Below are positions 1 through 9,169 of a stretch of 64,000 nt of DNA, piece after piece. The notes beneath the pieces are model-generated. The model made no database searches. It was not told the origin of the DNA and saw only the letters and a list, made by a program, of their open reading frames with translations. Made by a program: the position numbers and the translations under genes. The stretch lies in contig NZ_CP080623.1 in the NCBI RefSeq assembly GCF_019599045.1, positions 208,501-272,500 on the forward strand, given 5' to 3'. Every line of letters begins with the position of its first letter. Position 1 is the first letter of the stretch. This DNA is from Roseovarius sp. SCSIO 43702 (GTDB taxonomy: Bacteria; Pseudomonadota; Alphaproteobacteria; Rhodobacterales; Rhodobacteraceae).

Positions 1-645
1 GACAGGTGTGAGACCGGCCTGTGACAGGAGATCGTAGAGCTCTGCGGGTGTGATGAACTTCGACCATTCATGGGTGCCCCTCGGCAGCCAGCGCATCACG
101 TGTTCGGCGCCGATGATCGCCATGACGTAGCTCTTGGCGTTCCGGTTCAGGGTCGAGCAGATGTGCAGGCCGCCGGGCCGCAGCAATTGGCGGCAGGCGG
201 TGAGGTAGGCCAGCGGATCGGACACATGTTCCACCACTTCCATGTTCAGGACCACGTCGAAACTTTCGCCCGCCGCGGCCATGGCCTCGGCCGTTGTGTG
301 GCGGTAGTCGATGTCGAGCCCGGATTGCTCGGCATGGATGCGGGCGACGGGGATGTTGCGTTCGGCCGCGTCGGCGCCCACCACATCGGCCCCCAGCCGG
401 GCCATCGGTTCCGAGAGCAGACCGCCCCCGCAACCGATATCGAGGATGCGCAGGCCCGCGAAGGGCGTGTCGGCCTTCAGGTCACGGTCGAACTCGGCAC
501 CGATCTGGGCGGTGATATAGTCGAGGCGGCACGGGTTGAGCATGTGCAACGGCTTGAACTTGCCATTGGGATCCCACCACTCCTCGGCCATGGCTTCGAA
601 CTTGGCGACTTCGCCCTCGTCTATGGTGCTCTGGCCCGCTTGCAT
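1..645 (-). CDS. ubiG: UbiG, ubiquinone biosynthesis O-methyltransferase (3' end off window)
   Basis: SAM-dependent methyltransferase that performs the two O-methylations of the ubiquinone ring. 215 codons are visible from the start; the family is about 240-250 aa, so only the C-terminal tail lies beyond the left edge. The N-terminal [18 protein letters not shown] block is typical of UbiG, and SAM motif I (ILDIGCGGG) sits at residues 67-75. The ATG at 645 is preceded by GGAG at a 6-nt spacing and is preferred to an in-frame ATG at 657. It is divergent from pip, with about 46 bp between the starts. ubiA, another ubiquinone gene, lies far away at 41 kb. Confidence 0.95.
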   Translation of the reverse strand, partial: MQAGQSTIDEGEVAKFEAMAEEWWDPNGKFKPLHMLNPCRLDYITAQIGAEFDRDLKADTPFAGLRILDIGCGGGLLSEPMARLGADVVGADAAERNIPVARIHAEQSGLDIDYRHTTAEAMAAAGESFDVVLNMEVVEHVSDPLAYLTACRQLLRPGGLHICSTLNRNAKSYVMAIIGAEHVMRWLPRGTHEWSKFITPAELYDLLSQAGLTPV

Positions 646-691
646 TCTGATCTCCATATGATCAATTGACCGTGTTCTGCTATATAGGGCG

Positions 692-1663
692 ATGATGGAC
701 AAGTTCCCGGACCAGAAGAACGCGGTGCAATATCTCTACCCGCCCGTCGATCCCTACGATCGGCGCATGCTCGACGTGGGAGATGGCCACCAGGTCTATG
801 TCGAGCAGTCCGGCAATCCGGAGGGTATCCCGGTCGTCGTGCTGCATGGCGGGCCGGGGGGTGGATGCAGCCCGGCGATGCGACGGTACTTCAACCCGTC
901 GATCTACCGGATCGTTCTTTTCGACCAGCGCGGTTGTGGCCGGTCCCGCCCCCATGCGGAGGTCGAGGACAACACGACGTGGCACCTGGTGCGCGATATC
1001 GAGCTGATCCGCGAGACGCTCGGCATCGACGCGTGGATCGTGTTCGGCGGAAGCTGGGGCGCGACGCTCGCGCTTGTCTACGCGATCTCGCATCCGGATC
1101 GCGCCTCGCATCTGGTTCTGCGGGGGGTGTTCCTCATGACCCGTGCCGAGCTTGATTGGTTCTATGGCGGTGGAGCGGGCCTTTTCTGGCCCGAGACGTG
1201 GCATCGCTTTCGAAGCCTCGTGCCGGAGGACGAGCGGGATGACATCATCGCGGCCTATCACCGAAGATTGTTTTCCGGCGACCGCGCCACGGAGATCACT
1301 TATGCGAAGGCCTGGTCTGCCTGGGAAAACGCCCTCGCCTCGGTCCGGTCCACAGGGGTCATGGGGGATGCGCCGCCGGAATATGCCCGTGCCTTCGCAC
1401 GCCTCGAAAGCCATTACTTCATGAATGCCGGCTTTCTCGAAACGGATGGCTGGATACTCGATAACGTCGGTCGGCTTGTCGATGTACCGGGCGTGGTGGT
1501 GCAGGGCCGCTACGACATGATCTGCCCACCCGCATCGGCCTGGCGTCTGTCGGAGGCGTGGGGACGCGCGGAGATCAACATGGTCCCGATGGCCGGGCAT
1601 GCGTTGAGCGAGCCGGGGATCAGCGGTGCATTGGTCAAGGTGATGGACAACCTGGGCCGCTGA
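692..1663 (+). CDS. pip: Proline iminopeptidase
   Basis: Alpha/beta-hydrolase (peptidase family S33) that releases N-terminal proline from peptides; probably cytoplasmic since no signal peptide is seen. 323 aa, the usual length. The oxyanion-hole motif HGGPGGG is at residues 52-58, the nucleophile elbow GGSWG has Ser121, and the C-terminal Asp (in GRYDMICPP) and His (in GHALSEPG) complete the triad. Two adjacent ATGs (692, 695) are possible; no strong ribosome site is visible, only AGGG close to the first. It stands alone between ubiG and the rimP operon leader. Confidence 0.93.
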   Translation: MMDKFPDQKNAVQYLYPPVDPYDRRMLDVGDGHQVYVEQSGNPEGIPVVVLHGGPGGGCSPAMRRYFNPSIYRIVLFDQRGCGRSRPHAEVEDNTTWHLVRDIELIRETLGIDAWIVFGGSWGATLALVYAISHPDRASHLVLRGVFLMTRAELDWFYGGGAGLFWPETWHRFRSLVPEDERDDIIAAYHRRLFSGDRATEITYAKAWSAWENALASVRSTGVMGDAPPEYARAFARLESHYFMNAGFLETDGWILDNVGRLVDVPGVVVQGRYDMICPPASAWRLSEAWGRAEINMVPMAGHALSEPGISGALVKVMDNLGR

Positions 1664-1719
1664 AAGCTATCGCGCGCAAGGCGGTGATCGCACCCGCAAG
1701 CCGCCCGATCGTTATCCCC

Positions 1720-1748
1720 TTGCAGACTCGGTTCGCGATCGCTATATC
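1720..1748 (+). promoter_or_regulatory. Sigma70-like promoter of the rimP-nusA-infB operon
   Basis: TTGCAG (1720-1725) and TATATC (1743-1748) are separated by 17 bp, close to consensus. Transcription should begin near 1755, about 85 nt before rimP. The only thing between start site and rimP is a leader that holds an intrinsic terminator. Confidence 0.6.
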
Positions 1749-1754
1749 CCCCTC

Positions 1755-1824
1755 AACAGCGGCGCGTCCGGGTCCGACCCGATGCTCCACCGGGAAAGAT
1801 CGACGGGCCGCGGCCCGTTTTTTT
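1755..1824 (+). ncRNA. Possible short leader RNA ending at an intrinsic terminator
   Basis: Inferred only from the pairing of a good promoter (1720-1748) with a terminator at 1803-1824, which would give an RNA of about 70 nt. An additional small hairpin (CGGGT/ACCCG around 1769-1781) lies upstream of the terminator. It could be an attenuated 5' leader of rimP or a free small RNA; I recognise no known RNA family. Confidence 0.3.
1803..1824 (+). terminator. Intrinsic terminator in the rimP leader
   Basis: A perfect 16-bp palindrome, ACGGGCCGCGGCCCGT (1803-1818), folds into a stem of at least 6 GC-rich pairs and runs straight into seven T residues (1818-1824). It ends 15 nt before the rimP ATG, downstream of the operon's only visible promoter. 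Confidence 0.75.
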
Positions 1825-1839
1825 GTGTCTGGACTACGA

Positions 1840-2412
1840 ATGAGCAACGACCTTATTGCCAAGGCTGCGATTGATCGACGGCTGGCCGAGATCGTCACCC
1901 CGGTGATCGAGGGCCTGGGATTCGAACTCGTGCGGCTGCGCCTCATGGGCGGCAAGACGCACACTCTGCAGATCATGGCCGAACGGCCCGAGGGCGGTAT
2001 CGAGGTGGATGACTGCGCGCGGATCAGCACCGAGGTGAGCGCCGTGCTCGATGTCGAGGATCCCCTGGTGGAAACCTACACGCTCGAGGTTTCGAGCCCC
2101 GGTATCGACCGCCCGCTCACGCGGCTGAAGGATTTCGAGAGTTTCGAGGGTTACGAGGCCAAGATCGAGACAAGTGAACTGATCGATGGACGCAAGCGGT
2201 TCAAGGGCGTGCTGGCCGGTGTCGAGGATGACGAGGTTCTGATCAACCTCGACGAGGGCACGGTCGGGTTGAAGTTCGACTGGCTGTCGGACGCCAAGCT
2301 CGTCCTGACGGATGAATTGATCAAGGAAATGCTGCGCCAGCGCAAGGACGCGGGCGTGTTGGATGAAGACCAGTTTGACGCAATCGAAGAAGACGCGTCG
2401 GAGGAGGAGTGA
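1840..2412 (+). CDS. rimP: Ribosome maturation factor RimP
   Basis: RimP binds the 30S subunit and is needed for its late maturation. 190 aa, somewhat longer than E. coli RimP because of an acidic C-terminal tail (EEDASEEE). The N-terminal domain motif [13 protein letters not shown] and the SPGIDRPL motif are diagnostic. The frame is open upstream to about 1558, but the ATG at 1840 begins the conserved protein; the ribosome site is weak. First gene of a rimP-nusA-ylxR-infB operon; its stop is 2 bp before the nusA ATG. Confidence 0.96.
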   Translation: MSNDLIAKAAIDRRLAEIVTPVIEGLGFELVRLRLMGGKTHTLQIMAERPEGGIEVDDCARISTEVSAVLDVEDPLVETYTLEVSSPGIDRPLTRLKDFESFEGYEAKIETSELIDGRKRFKGVLAGVEDDEVLINLDEGTVGLKFDWLSDAKLVLTDELIKEMLRQRKDAGVLDEDQFDAIEEDASEEE

Positions 2413-2414
2413 AG

Positions 2415-4028
2415 ATGGCAATTACCTCTGCAAACCAGCTCGAGCTGTTGCAAACCGCCGAGGCGGTGGCGCGCGAGAAGATGATCGACCCCGGCCTGGT
2501 GGTCGAGGCGATGGAAGAAAGCCTCGCACGGGCGGCGAAATCCCGCTACGGCGCCGAGATGGATATCCGCGTGAGCATAGACCGGAAGACCGGCCGCGCC
2601 ACGTTCACCCGCGTGCGCACGGTGGTCGAGGATGACGAGCTCGAGAATTACCAGGCCGAGATGACCGTCGAACAGGCTAGGCAATATCTCGACGATCCGA
2701 AGGTCGGCGACGTCTATTCCGAGGAAGTGCCGCCGGTCGAGATGGGTCGGATCGCGGCCCAGAGCGCCAAGCAGGTCATTCTTCAGAAAGTGCGCGAGGC
2801 CGAGCGTGATCGCCAGTACGAGGAGTTCAAGGACCGCGTCGGCACGATCATCAACGGCATGGTCAAGCGCGAGGAATATGGCAACGTCATCGTCGATGTC
2901 GGCGCGGGCGAGGCTATCCTGCGCCGGAACGAGAAGATCGGGCGCGAAAGCTATCGTCCCAACGAGCGCATCCGGTGCTATGTCAAGGATGTGCGCCGCG
3001 AGGCCCGTGGCCCGCAGATCTTCCTCAGCCGGACGGCGCCGGAATTCATGGAAGAGCTGTTCAAGATGGAGGTGCCGGAAATTTATGACGGCATCATCGA
3101 GATCAAGGCCTGCGCCCGCGATCCGGGAAGCCGCGCGAAGATCGCCGTGATCTCCTATGACAACTCGATCGACCCGGTGGGTGCCTGTGTCGGCATGCGC
3201 GGCAGCCGCGTGCAGGCCGTGGTGAACGAACTTCAGGGCGAAAAGATCGACATCATCCCCTGGAACGAGGATCAGCCGACCTTCCTCGTGAACGCGTTGC
3301 AGCCCGCCGAGGTGAGCAAGGTGGTTCTCGACGAGGATGCCGGCAAGATCGACGTCGTCGTTCCCGAGGACCAACTGAGCCTTGCCATCGGGCGCCGTGG
3401 TCAGAACGTGCGGCTTGCGTCGCAGCTGACCGGTCTCGACATTGATATCATGACCGAAGCCGAGGACAGCGAGCGCCGCCAGAGGGAGTTCGAGGAGCGC
3501 ACGAAGCTGTTCGTCGACACCCTCGATCTCGACGAGTTCTTTGCGCAGCTTCTGGTTTCGGAAGGGTTCACGAACCTCGAGGAGGTGGCCTATGTCGAGA
3601 TCGACGAGCTGCTGGTCATCGACGGCGTGGACGAGGATACCGCCAACGAACTCCAGGCGCGGGCACGCGACGTGCTCGAGGCACGCGCGAAGGAAGCCCT
3701 CGACAAGGCGCGTGAACTGGGCGTCGAAGACAGTTTGGTCGAGTTCGAAGGGCTGACGCCGCAGATGATCCTTGCTCTTGCGGAGGACGGTGTGAAGACG
3801 CTCGAGGACTTCGCGACTTGCGCGGACTGGGAACTTGCCGGCGGTTGGACCGTGGTGGACGGCGAACGCGTGAAGGACGATGGACTCCTGGAGCCGTTCG
3901 ATGTGGATATCGAAGAAGCGCAGGCCATGGTCATGACGGCGCGCATCCAGCTTGGCTGGGTCGATCCGGCCGACCTGGAATCGGACGAGCCCGAGGACGG
4001 CGACGCCGAAGAGGAGGCCGAGGCCTGA
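2415..4028 (+). CDS. nusA: Transcription termination/antitermination factor NusA
   Basis: RNA-polymerase-binding factor that modulates pausing, intrinsic termination and antitermination. 537 aa. Order of domains: N-terminal polymerase-binding domain, S1 domain (around the [12 protein letters not shown] segment), KH1 ([14 protein letters not shown]) and KH2 ([15 protein letters not shown]), then two acidic helix-hairpin-helix repeats as in E. coli, with a very acidic tail. A GGAGGAGGAG ribosome site inside the end of rimP points to the ATG at 2415; an in-frame GTG at 2409 is too close to it. Confidence 0.97.
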   Translation: MAITSANQLELLQTAEAVAREKMIDPGLVVEAMEESLARAAKSRYGAEMDIRVSIDRKTGRATFTRVRTVVEDDELENYQAEMTVEQARQYLDDPKVGDVYSEEVPPVEMGRIAAQSAKQVILQKVREAERDRQYEEFKDRVGTIINGMVKREEYGNVIVDVGAGEAILRRNEKIGRESYRPNERIRCYVKDVRREARGPQIFLSRTAPEFMEELFKMEVPEIYDGIIEIKACARDPGSRAKIAVISYDNSIDPVGACVGMRGSRVQAVVNELQGEKIDIIPWNEDQPTFLVNALQPAEVSKVVLDEDAGKIDVVVPEDQLSLAIGRRGQNVRLASQLTGLDIDIMTEAEDSERRQREFEERTKLFVDTLDLDEFFAQLLVSEGFTNLEEVAYVEIDELLVIDGVDEDTANELQARARDVLEARAKEALDKARELGVEDSLVEFEGLTPQMILALAEDGVKTLEDFATCADWELAGGWTVVDGERVKDDGLLEPFDVDIEEAQAMVMTARIQLGWVDPADLESDEPEDGDAEEEAEA

Positions 4029-4051
4029 TCGTTCAGGCCTCGGAAGTCTGA

Positions 4052-4675
4052 ATGGGGCGCGGTGGGCAACCCAAGGATCGCGGTGACGGTCCCGAGCGCA
4101 AGTGCATTGCATCGGGCGAAGTGCGACCTATATCGGAGCTTGTCCGCTTCGTGGTGGGCCCGGATGCCCAGGTGGTGCCGGACCTGGCGGGCAAGCTGCC
4201 GGGCCGGGGGATCTGGGTGACGGCCAGCCGTCCCGCCTTGAACAAGGCGGTGGAGAAGGGTCTATTCAAGCGCGCTGCCAAGCATGCCGTGACCGTTCCC
4301 CCCGACCTTCCCGACCGGGTCGAAACGATGCTTGCGCAGCGGGTCGTCAACCTGATCAGCCTGAATCGAAAAGGCGGCAACGCCGTGGCGGGTTACGAGA
4401 AGGTGAAGGATTGGCTTTCCAAGGAGGAAGCGGTTGCGCTTGTCCAGGCGAGTGACGGATCGGAGCGCGGCAAGTCGAAGCTGAGCACGCCGCACCGGGG
4501 GCATTTCATCGGATGGCTGACCGCGGATGAGCTGGGCCAGGCATTCGGACGTCAAACGGTTATTCACGCGGCATTGCGCGCTGGAGGTTTGACGAAACGT
4601 GTTGTAGATGAGGCGCAAAGGTTGAAGGGCCTGCGTGCCCCGGACGGTGACAGCGGTCGCCGGAAAGGAAGATGA
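4052..4675 (+). CDS. ylxR: YlxR-family RNA-binding protein with C-terminal L7Ae-like domain
   Basis: 207 aa. Residues about 10-85 are a DUF448/YlxR domain with the signature LPGRGIWVT (GRG at 51-53) and the [11 protein letters not shown] start. The following part (residues about 90-185) resembles the L7Ae/YlxQ fold that is a separate gene in Bacillus, so this is the fused form seen in alphaproteobacteria. B. subtilis YlxR (RnpM) binds RNase P RNA; whether this protein does so is unknown. The position between nusA and infB is canonical. Its TGA overlaps the infB ATG (ATGA). Confidence 0.9.
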   Translation: MGRGGQPKDRGDGPERKCIASGEVRPISELVRFVVGPDAQVVPDLAGKLPGRGIWVTASRPALNKAVEKGLFKRAAKHAVTVPPDLPDRVETMLAQRVVNLISLNRKGGNAVAGYEKVKDWLSKEEAVALVQASDGSERGKSKLSTPHRGHFIGWLTADELGQAFGRQTVIHAALRAGGLTKRVVDEAQRLKGLRAPDGDSGRRKGR

Positions 4676-7161
4676 GCCAGATGAGCGACAACGACGGAAA
4701 GAAAACTTTGGGTGTACGCGGCGGTCCTCGTTCGGGGAACGTGAAGCAGAGCTTCAGCCATGGACGCACCAAGAACGTCGTGGTGGAGACCAAGCGCAAA
4801 CGTGTCGTCCTGCCCAAGCAGGGCGGAGCGGCGGCGGGTGGCGCGGCCTCCAAGGGCGTGGCCGGTGGTGACCCTTCCAAGCGTCCCGCCGGGATCTCGG
4901 ATGCCGAAATGGAGCGCCGTCTGAAGGCGTTGCAGGCCGCCAAGGCACGCGAAGAGGACGAGGCGAAGAAGCGCGCGGAAGAAGAGAAGGCGCGCGAGGA
5001 AGAGCGCCAGCGCCGCCGCGAGGAGCAGGAGGCCAAGGAGCGCGAAGAGCGTGAGCGGGAAGAGGCCCTCAAAGCCAAGGCCGAAGAGGACGAGCGCAAG
5101 CGTCGCGAGAGCGAGGAGGCCGCGGCAGCAGCGGCCGCCGCGCCGCCGGTCGAGGACACCGGAGGCCGCAGCGGGGGTCCGAAGCAGGCCCCGCCCGCGC
5201 GCAAGCAGGACAAGGACAAGCCCGAACGGCAATCGCGCGGCAAGGGCCGCGAGGATGGCCGCCGTTCCGGCAAGCTCACGTTGAACCAAGCCCTTTCGGG
5301 CGGCGAAGGTGGTCGCCAGAAATCGCTTGCGGCCATGAAGCGCAAGCAGGAGCGCGCCCGTCAGAAGGCCATGGGCGGGAACGAACCGCGAGAGAAGATC
5401 GTGCGGGACGTCCAGCTTCCCGAGACGATCGTCGTGAGCGAACTCGCCAACCGTATGGCCGAGCGCGTGGGCGACGTGGTGAAGGCGCTCATGCAGAACG
5501 GCCTGATGGTCACCCAGAACGAGACGATCGACGCCGATACCGCCGAACTCATCATCGAGGAATTCGGCCACAAGGTCGTGCGCGTGTCCGACGCGGATGT
5601 GGAGGACGTGATCGACACGATCGAGGACAAGCCCGAGGATCTCGAGCCGCGTCCGCCGGTCATCACGATCATGGGTCACGTGGACCACGGCAAGACGTCG
5701 CTTCTCGATGCTATTCGCGACGCGAAGGTCGTCGCGGGAGAAGCCGGGGGGATCACGCAACATATCGGTGCCTACCAGGTCAAGACCGATGGAGGGTCGG
5801 TCCTGACCTTCCTCGACACGCCGGGTCACGCCGCCTTCACGAGCATGCGTGCCCGAGGCGCGCAGGTGACGGATATCGTCGTTCTCGTCGTTGCCGCCGA
5901 CGATGCCGTGATGCCGCAGACCATCGAGGCCATCAACCACGCCAAGGCGGCGGGTGTTCCGATGATCGTCGCGATCAACAAGATCGACAAGCCCGAAGCG
6001 AATCCCGACAAGGTGCGCACGGACCTGCTTCAGCACGAGGTGATCGTCGAGGCGATGTCCGGCGATGTGCAGGATGTCGAGGTGTCGGCCACGACCGGGC
6101 AGGGGCTCGATGAGCTTCTCGAAGCGATCGCGCTTCAGGCCGAGATACTCGAACTCAAGGCCAACCCGAATCGTGCCGCCGAGGGTGCCGTGATCGAGGC
6201 TCAGCTCGACATCGGGCGTGGTCCGGTGGCCACCGTTCTCGTGCAGAAGGGCACGCTTCGCCAAGGCGACATCTTCGTGGTCGGGGAGCAATACGGCAAG
6301 GTGCGTGCGCTCATCAGCGACACGGGCGACCGCGTGAATGAAGCGGGACCGTCGGTTCCGGTCGAGGTGCTGGGCCTCAACGGGACGCCCGAGGCGGGCG
6401 ATGTGCTCAACGTCGTGAAATCCGAAGCGCAGGCGCGCGAGATCGCGGAGTATCGCGAGAAAGCCGCGAAGGACAAGCGCGCGGCGGCCGGTGCGGCGAC
6501 CACGCTCGATCAGCTTCTTGCCAAGGCGAAAGAGGACGAGAGCGTCGCCGAACTGCCCATCCTCGTGAAAGCGGATGTGCAGGGGTCTGCCGAGGCCATC
6601 GTTCAGGCGATGGAAAAGATCGGCAACGACGAGGTGCGCGTACGCGTCCTGCATTCCGGTGTCGGCGCCATCACCGAAAGCGATATCGGCCTAGCCGAGG
6701 CATCGGGTGCGCCGGTTCTCGGCTTCAACGTTCGGGCGAATGCACCCGCACGGAACAGCGCGAACCAGAAGGGTGTCGAGATCCGGTACTACTCGGTGAT
6801 CTATGACCTGGTCGACGATGTGAAAGCTGCGGCGAGCGGGCTTCTCGGTGCGGAAATCCGCGAGAACTTCATCGGCTATGCGCAGATCAAGGAAGTCTTC
6901 AAGGTGACCGGCGTCGGCAAGGTCGCGGGCTGTCTCGTTACCGAGGGTGTGGCGCGGCGTTCGGCCGGCGTTCGCCTGCTGCGTGACGACGTGGTGATCC
7001 ACGAAGGCACGCTCAAGACGCTGAAACGGTTCAAGGACGAAGTGTCGGAGGTGCAGTCCGGACAGGAATGCGGCATGGCGTTCGAGAACTACGATGACAT
7101 CCGGCCGGGCGACGTGATCGAGATCTTCGAGCGCGAAGAGGTGGAGCGCAAGCTCGACTGA
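4672..7161 (+). CDS. infB: Translation initiation factor IF-2
   Basis: GTPase that brings initiator tRNA to the 30S subunit. 829 aa. A highly charged Glu/Arg/Lys-rich N-terminal region with predicted coiled coil (about residues 75-160) precedes the IF-2N domain and the G domain: G1 GHVDHGKT at about 335-342, G3 DTPGHAAF near 381, G4 NKID near 435. C-terminal beta-barrel and C1/C2 domains are complete. GGAAAGGAAG just before the ATG at 4672 supports that start; an alternative ATG lies at 4681. Last gene of the operon, followed by a strong terminator. Confidence 0.98.
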   Translation: MSQMSDNDGKKTLGVRGGPRSGNVKQSFSHGRTKNVVVETKRKRVVLPKQGGAAAGGAASKGVAGGDPSKRPAGISDAEMERRLKALQAAKAREEDEAKKRAEEEKAREEERQRRREEQEAKEREEREREEALKAKAEEDERKRRESEEAAAAAAAAPPVEDTGGRSGGPKQAPPARKQDKDKPERQSRGKGREDGRRSGKLTLNQALSGGEGGRQKSLAAMKRKQERARQKAMGGNEPREKIVRDVQLPETIVVSELANRMAERVGDVVKALMQNGLMVTQNETIDADTAELIIEEFGHKVVRVSDADVEDVIDTIEDKPEDLEPRPPVITIMGHVDHGKTSLLDAIRDAKVVAGEAGGITQHIGAYQVKTDGGSVLTFLDTPGHAAFTSMRARGAQVTDIVVLVVAADDAVMPQTIEAINHAKAAGVPMIVAINKIDKPEANPDKVRTDLLQHEVIVEAMSGDVQDVEVSATTGQGLDELLEAIALQAEILELKANPNRAAEGAVIEAQLDIGRGPVATVLVQKGTLRQGDIFVVGEQYGKVRALISDTGDRVNEAGPSVPVEVLGLNGTPEAGDVLNVVKSEAQAREIAEYREKAAKDKRAAAGAATTLDQLLAKAKEDESVAELPILVKADVQGSAEAIVQAMEKIGNDEVRVRVLHSGVGAITESDIGLAEASGAPVLGFNVRANAPARNSANQKGVEIRYYSVIYDLVDDVKAAASGLLGAEIRENFIGYAQIKEVFKVTGVGKVAGCLVTEGVARRSAGVRLLRDDVVIHEGTLKTLKRFKDEVSEVQSGQECGMAFENYDDIRPGDVIEIFEREEVERKLD

Positions 7162-7184
7162 TCCGGTGGCTTCAAGAGACCAGT

Positions 7185-7213
7185 AAAGGGCGGTTTTCGG
7201 ACCGCCCTTTTTC
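7185..7213 (+). terminator. Terminator of the rimP-infB operon
   Basis: A 10-bp perfect stem, AAAGGGCGGT (7185-7194) pairing with ACCGCCCTTT (7201-7210), encloses a 6-nt loop and continues into TTT. It begins 24 bp after the infB stop. Confidence 0.92.
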
Positions 7214-7228
7214 GTTCAGTCGAGCCTA

Positions 7229-7369
7229 TCAGGCCGCTTGTTGCGCAGTCACGGGCTGCCCGGCGAACAACTTGTCGCCGACACGCACCTGCATGCGCCC
7301 GTCGGGCAAGAGCCGGACGAACATCCCCTGAACGAAGACGCAGGTTCCCAGACGAATGGTACGCAGCAT
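7229..7369 (-). CDS. Small protein of 46 aa, function unknown
   Basis: Reads MLRTIRLGTCVFVQGMFV..., ending GQPVTAQQAA. The ATG at 7369 follows a GGGGG stretch 6-7 nt upstream, and a consensus -10 box lies about 80 bp upstream. The pattern (basic start, short hydrophobic centre, LLPDGRMQVRVGDKLFAGQPV) looks like a folded beta-rich mini-protein, and I have a general impression of similar orphans in Rhodobacterales, but I cannot assign a function. Upstream in-frame codons extend to 7429 but lack a ribosome site. Convergent with infB across the terminator. Confidence 0.6.
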   Translation of the reverse strand: MLRTIRLGTCVFVQGMFVRLLPDGRMQVRVGDKLFAGQPVTAQQAA

Positions 7370-7445
7370 GTCAAATCCCCCCAGACGTGACGTATCGGCA
7401 ATGTCGCAAACACACGCGTGACGTGGCACGGGCCACTAAGTGAAG

Positions 7446-7474
7446 ATTATACGTCAACCGACACGTTTCGAAAC
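7446..7474 (-). promoter_or_regulatory. Promoter of the 46-aa gene, with palindrome at -35
   Basis: On the minus strand a perfect TATAAT lies at 7451-7446. The -35 area holds no good TTGACA but does hold a 10-bp palindrome GTTTCGAAAC (7465-7474), which could be an operator for an activator or repressor. The surrounding 7430-7540 stretch is clearly AT-richer than its neighbours, as expected of a regulatory region. Confidence 0.5.
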
Positions 7475-7512
7475 AGGAAACACTCGTTTTGATTCATCTT
7501 GTTACGAAATGG

Positions 7513-7527
7513 TTAGGAAACAGTTAA
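7513..7527. promoter_or_regulatory. CtrA-like box, TTAG-N7-TTAA
   Basis: TTAG (7513-7516), seven bases, TTAA (7524-7527): one mismatch from the TTAA-N7-TTAA consensus of the cell-cycle regulator CtrA. It lies in the AT-rich gap between the mutT 3' end and the promoter of the 46-aa gene, about 60 bp above that gene's -10 box. Confidence 0.35.
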
Positions 7528-7542
7528 CAGTGAATCACGTAG

Positions 7543-7941
7543 TCACAGCCAATCCCGCAGGATCGGGATGATCGGCAGATCGGCGGGCGGCATCGGATAG
7601 TTGCGCATGTCTTGTGGCCGCACCCATTTGAGCGCCTGGCCTTCCTTCGGATTGGGGATCCCCTGCCACTTGCGGCAGGCGAAAAGCGGCATGACGAGGT
7701 GAAAATCCTCGTAGTTGTGACTCGCGAAGGTCAGGGGCGCCAGGCAACTTTCCCAGGTGTCGATGCCCAGTTCCTCGTCGAGCTCACGGATGAGGGCGGT
7801 CTCGGGTGTCTCGTCCGCCTCGACCTTGCCGCCGGGAAACTCCCAAAGTCCTGCCATGGCCTTGCCGGCGGGACGTTGGGCGAGCAGGACGCGCCCGTCC
7901 GCGTCGATCAGCGCCACGGCCGAGACGAGCACCAGTTTCAC
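7543..7941 (-). CDS. mutT: 8-oxo-dGTP diphosphatase (MutT/Nudix)
   Basis: Removes oxidised dGTP from the nucleotide pool to prevent A-to-C transversions. 132 aa, the normal MutT length. The Nudix box (G-x5-E-x7-REU-x-EE-x-G-U) is complete at residues 38-60, with E44, R52, E53, E56 and E57, preceded by the MutT-type GLWEFPGGKVE. It starts with GTG at 7941, overlapping the argJ TGA (GTGA), so it is translationally coupled to argJ in a parvulin-argJ-mutT operon. Confidence 0.93.
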   Translation of the reverse strand: MKLVLVSAVALIDADGRVLLAQRPAGKAMAGLWEFPGGKVEADETPETALIRELDEELGIDTWESCLAPLTFASHNYEDFHLVMPLFACRKWQGIPNPKEGQALKWVRPQDMRNYPMPPADLPIIPILRDWL

Positions 7942-9167
7942 GAGCGGTAATCCGCGTTGATATCAATGTAGCCGTGGGTCAGATCGCAGGTCCAGACACG
8001 CGCACCACCTCCGCCAAGGCCGAGGTCGACGGTTATCTGCAACTCCTCGCGCTTCATGTAAGCGGCGCCGTCATCCTCGCGATAGTCGGGGTTTACCCAG
8101 CCCCTGTCGGCCACGAGATGATCGCCGAACCATATCGAGATGAGGTCGCGATCGGCAGGTGCACCGGATTTCCCGATGGCCATGACGATGCGCCCCCAGT
8201 TCGGGTCTTCGCCGGCGATCGCCGTCTTGACCAGCGGTGAATTCGCGATGGAAAGTGCATGGATGCGGGCGTCGTCGTCCGAGGAGGCCCCCGTCACGGC
8301 GATCTCGACGAATTTCGTGGCGCCTTCACCGTCACGCACCACCTGGTGCGCAAGATCGAGCATCACGCGGCGCAGGCCTTCCATGAACCCAACGGATGTC
8401 TCGTCGACCCTGACGCCGGACGCGCCCGTTGCGGCGGCGAGCACGGTATCGGATGTGGATGTATCGCTGTCTACCGTAATGCAGTTGAAGGTTTGTTCGT
8501 TGAGGGCCGAGAGCATCGATTGCAGCACGGAGCGATCCACAGCCGCATCCGTGAAGATGTAGACGAGCATGGTGGCCATGTCGGGGGCGATCATTCCCGA
8601 CCCCTTGGCGATGCCGGCGATGCGGACGGTTCGGCCGTCGATGGTGATCTCGGCGCTGGACCCCTTCGGGAAGGTGTCCGTCGTCATGATGGCCCTCGCA
8701 GCATCTTCGATGCCGTCCGCGCGCAGGGCGCCCTTCAGCTCCGAGAGCTTTGCCGTCACCCGCTCATGCGCGAGCGGCTCTCCGATCACACCGGTGGAGG
8801 AGGTGAAGACGCGGGATTGTGGGAGATCAAGCGTTTCGGCGACAGAGGCCGTGATCGCGCGAACGGCCTCAACTCCCTTCCTGCCGGTGAACGCGTTGGC
8901 ATTGCCGGAGTTCACGAGGATCGCAGCTTCGGTATCGTCGTGTCCGGCAATCTTGGCCTGGCAATCGAGGACCGGAGCCGCGCGGGTGGACGAGCGGGTA
9001 AAGACACCTGCGATACTCGTGCCACGCGCAAGATGCGCCAGCATGAGGTCCGTGCGCCCGGAGTAACGAACGCCGGCCTGCACGGTCGCGAAACGGACAC
9101 CTTCGATGACCGGCAGGTCGGGAAACCCCTTGGGCGCGAGCGGCGAAACAGGAAGCTTCTTGCCCAT
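7938..9167 (-). CDS. argJ: Bifunctional glutamate N-acetyltransferase/ornithine acetyltransferase ArgJ
   Basis: Transfers acetyl from N-acetylornithine to glutamate in the cyclic arginine pathway; some members also use acetyl-CoA. 409 aa. The self-cleavage motif ATML has the nucleophilic Thr at residue 199, following KGSGMIAPDM, so the chain should split into alpha and beta subunits. The C-terminal NPDYREDDGAAYMKREELQI block is typical. GAGGAG lies 8 nt before the ATG at 9167; a GTG at 9173 is less likely. Only 2 bp separate it from the upstream parvulin gene. Confidence 0.95.
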   Translation of the reverse strand: MGKKLPVSPLAPKGFPDLPVIEGVRFATVQAGVRYSGRTDLMLAHLARGTSIAGVFTRSSTRAAPVLDCQAKIAGHDDTEAAILVNSGNANAFTGRKGVEAVRAITASVAETLDLPQSRVFTSSTGVIGEPLAHERVTAKLSELKGALRADGIEDAARAIMTTDTFPKGSSAEITIDGRTVRIAGIAKGSGMIAPDMATMLVYIFTDAAVDRSVLQSMLSALNEQTFNCITVDSDTSTSDTVLAAATGASGVRVDETSVGFMEGLRRVMLDLAHQVVRDGEGATKFVEIAVTGASSDDDARIHALSIANSPLVKTAIAGEDPNWGRIVMAIGKSGAPADRDLISIWFGDHLVADRGWVNPDYREDDGAAYMKREELQITVDLGLGGGGARVWTCDLTHGYIDINADYRS

Positions 9168-9169
9168 GG

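Noticed and set aside
681-686. TATATA between ubiG and pip as a promoter -10 box
   Set aside because: TTGACC upstream is only 9 bp away, not a workable spacing on the plus strand, and there is no -35 partner on the minus strand.
2151-4112. A 653-codon minus-strand open frame opposite nusA
   Set aside because: Shadow of nusA; His/Asp/Leu-rich translation without domains.
4564-6654. A 696-codon minus-strand open frame opposite infB
   Set aside because: Shadow of infB; no independent evidence.
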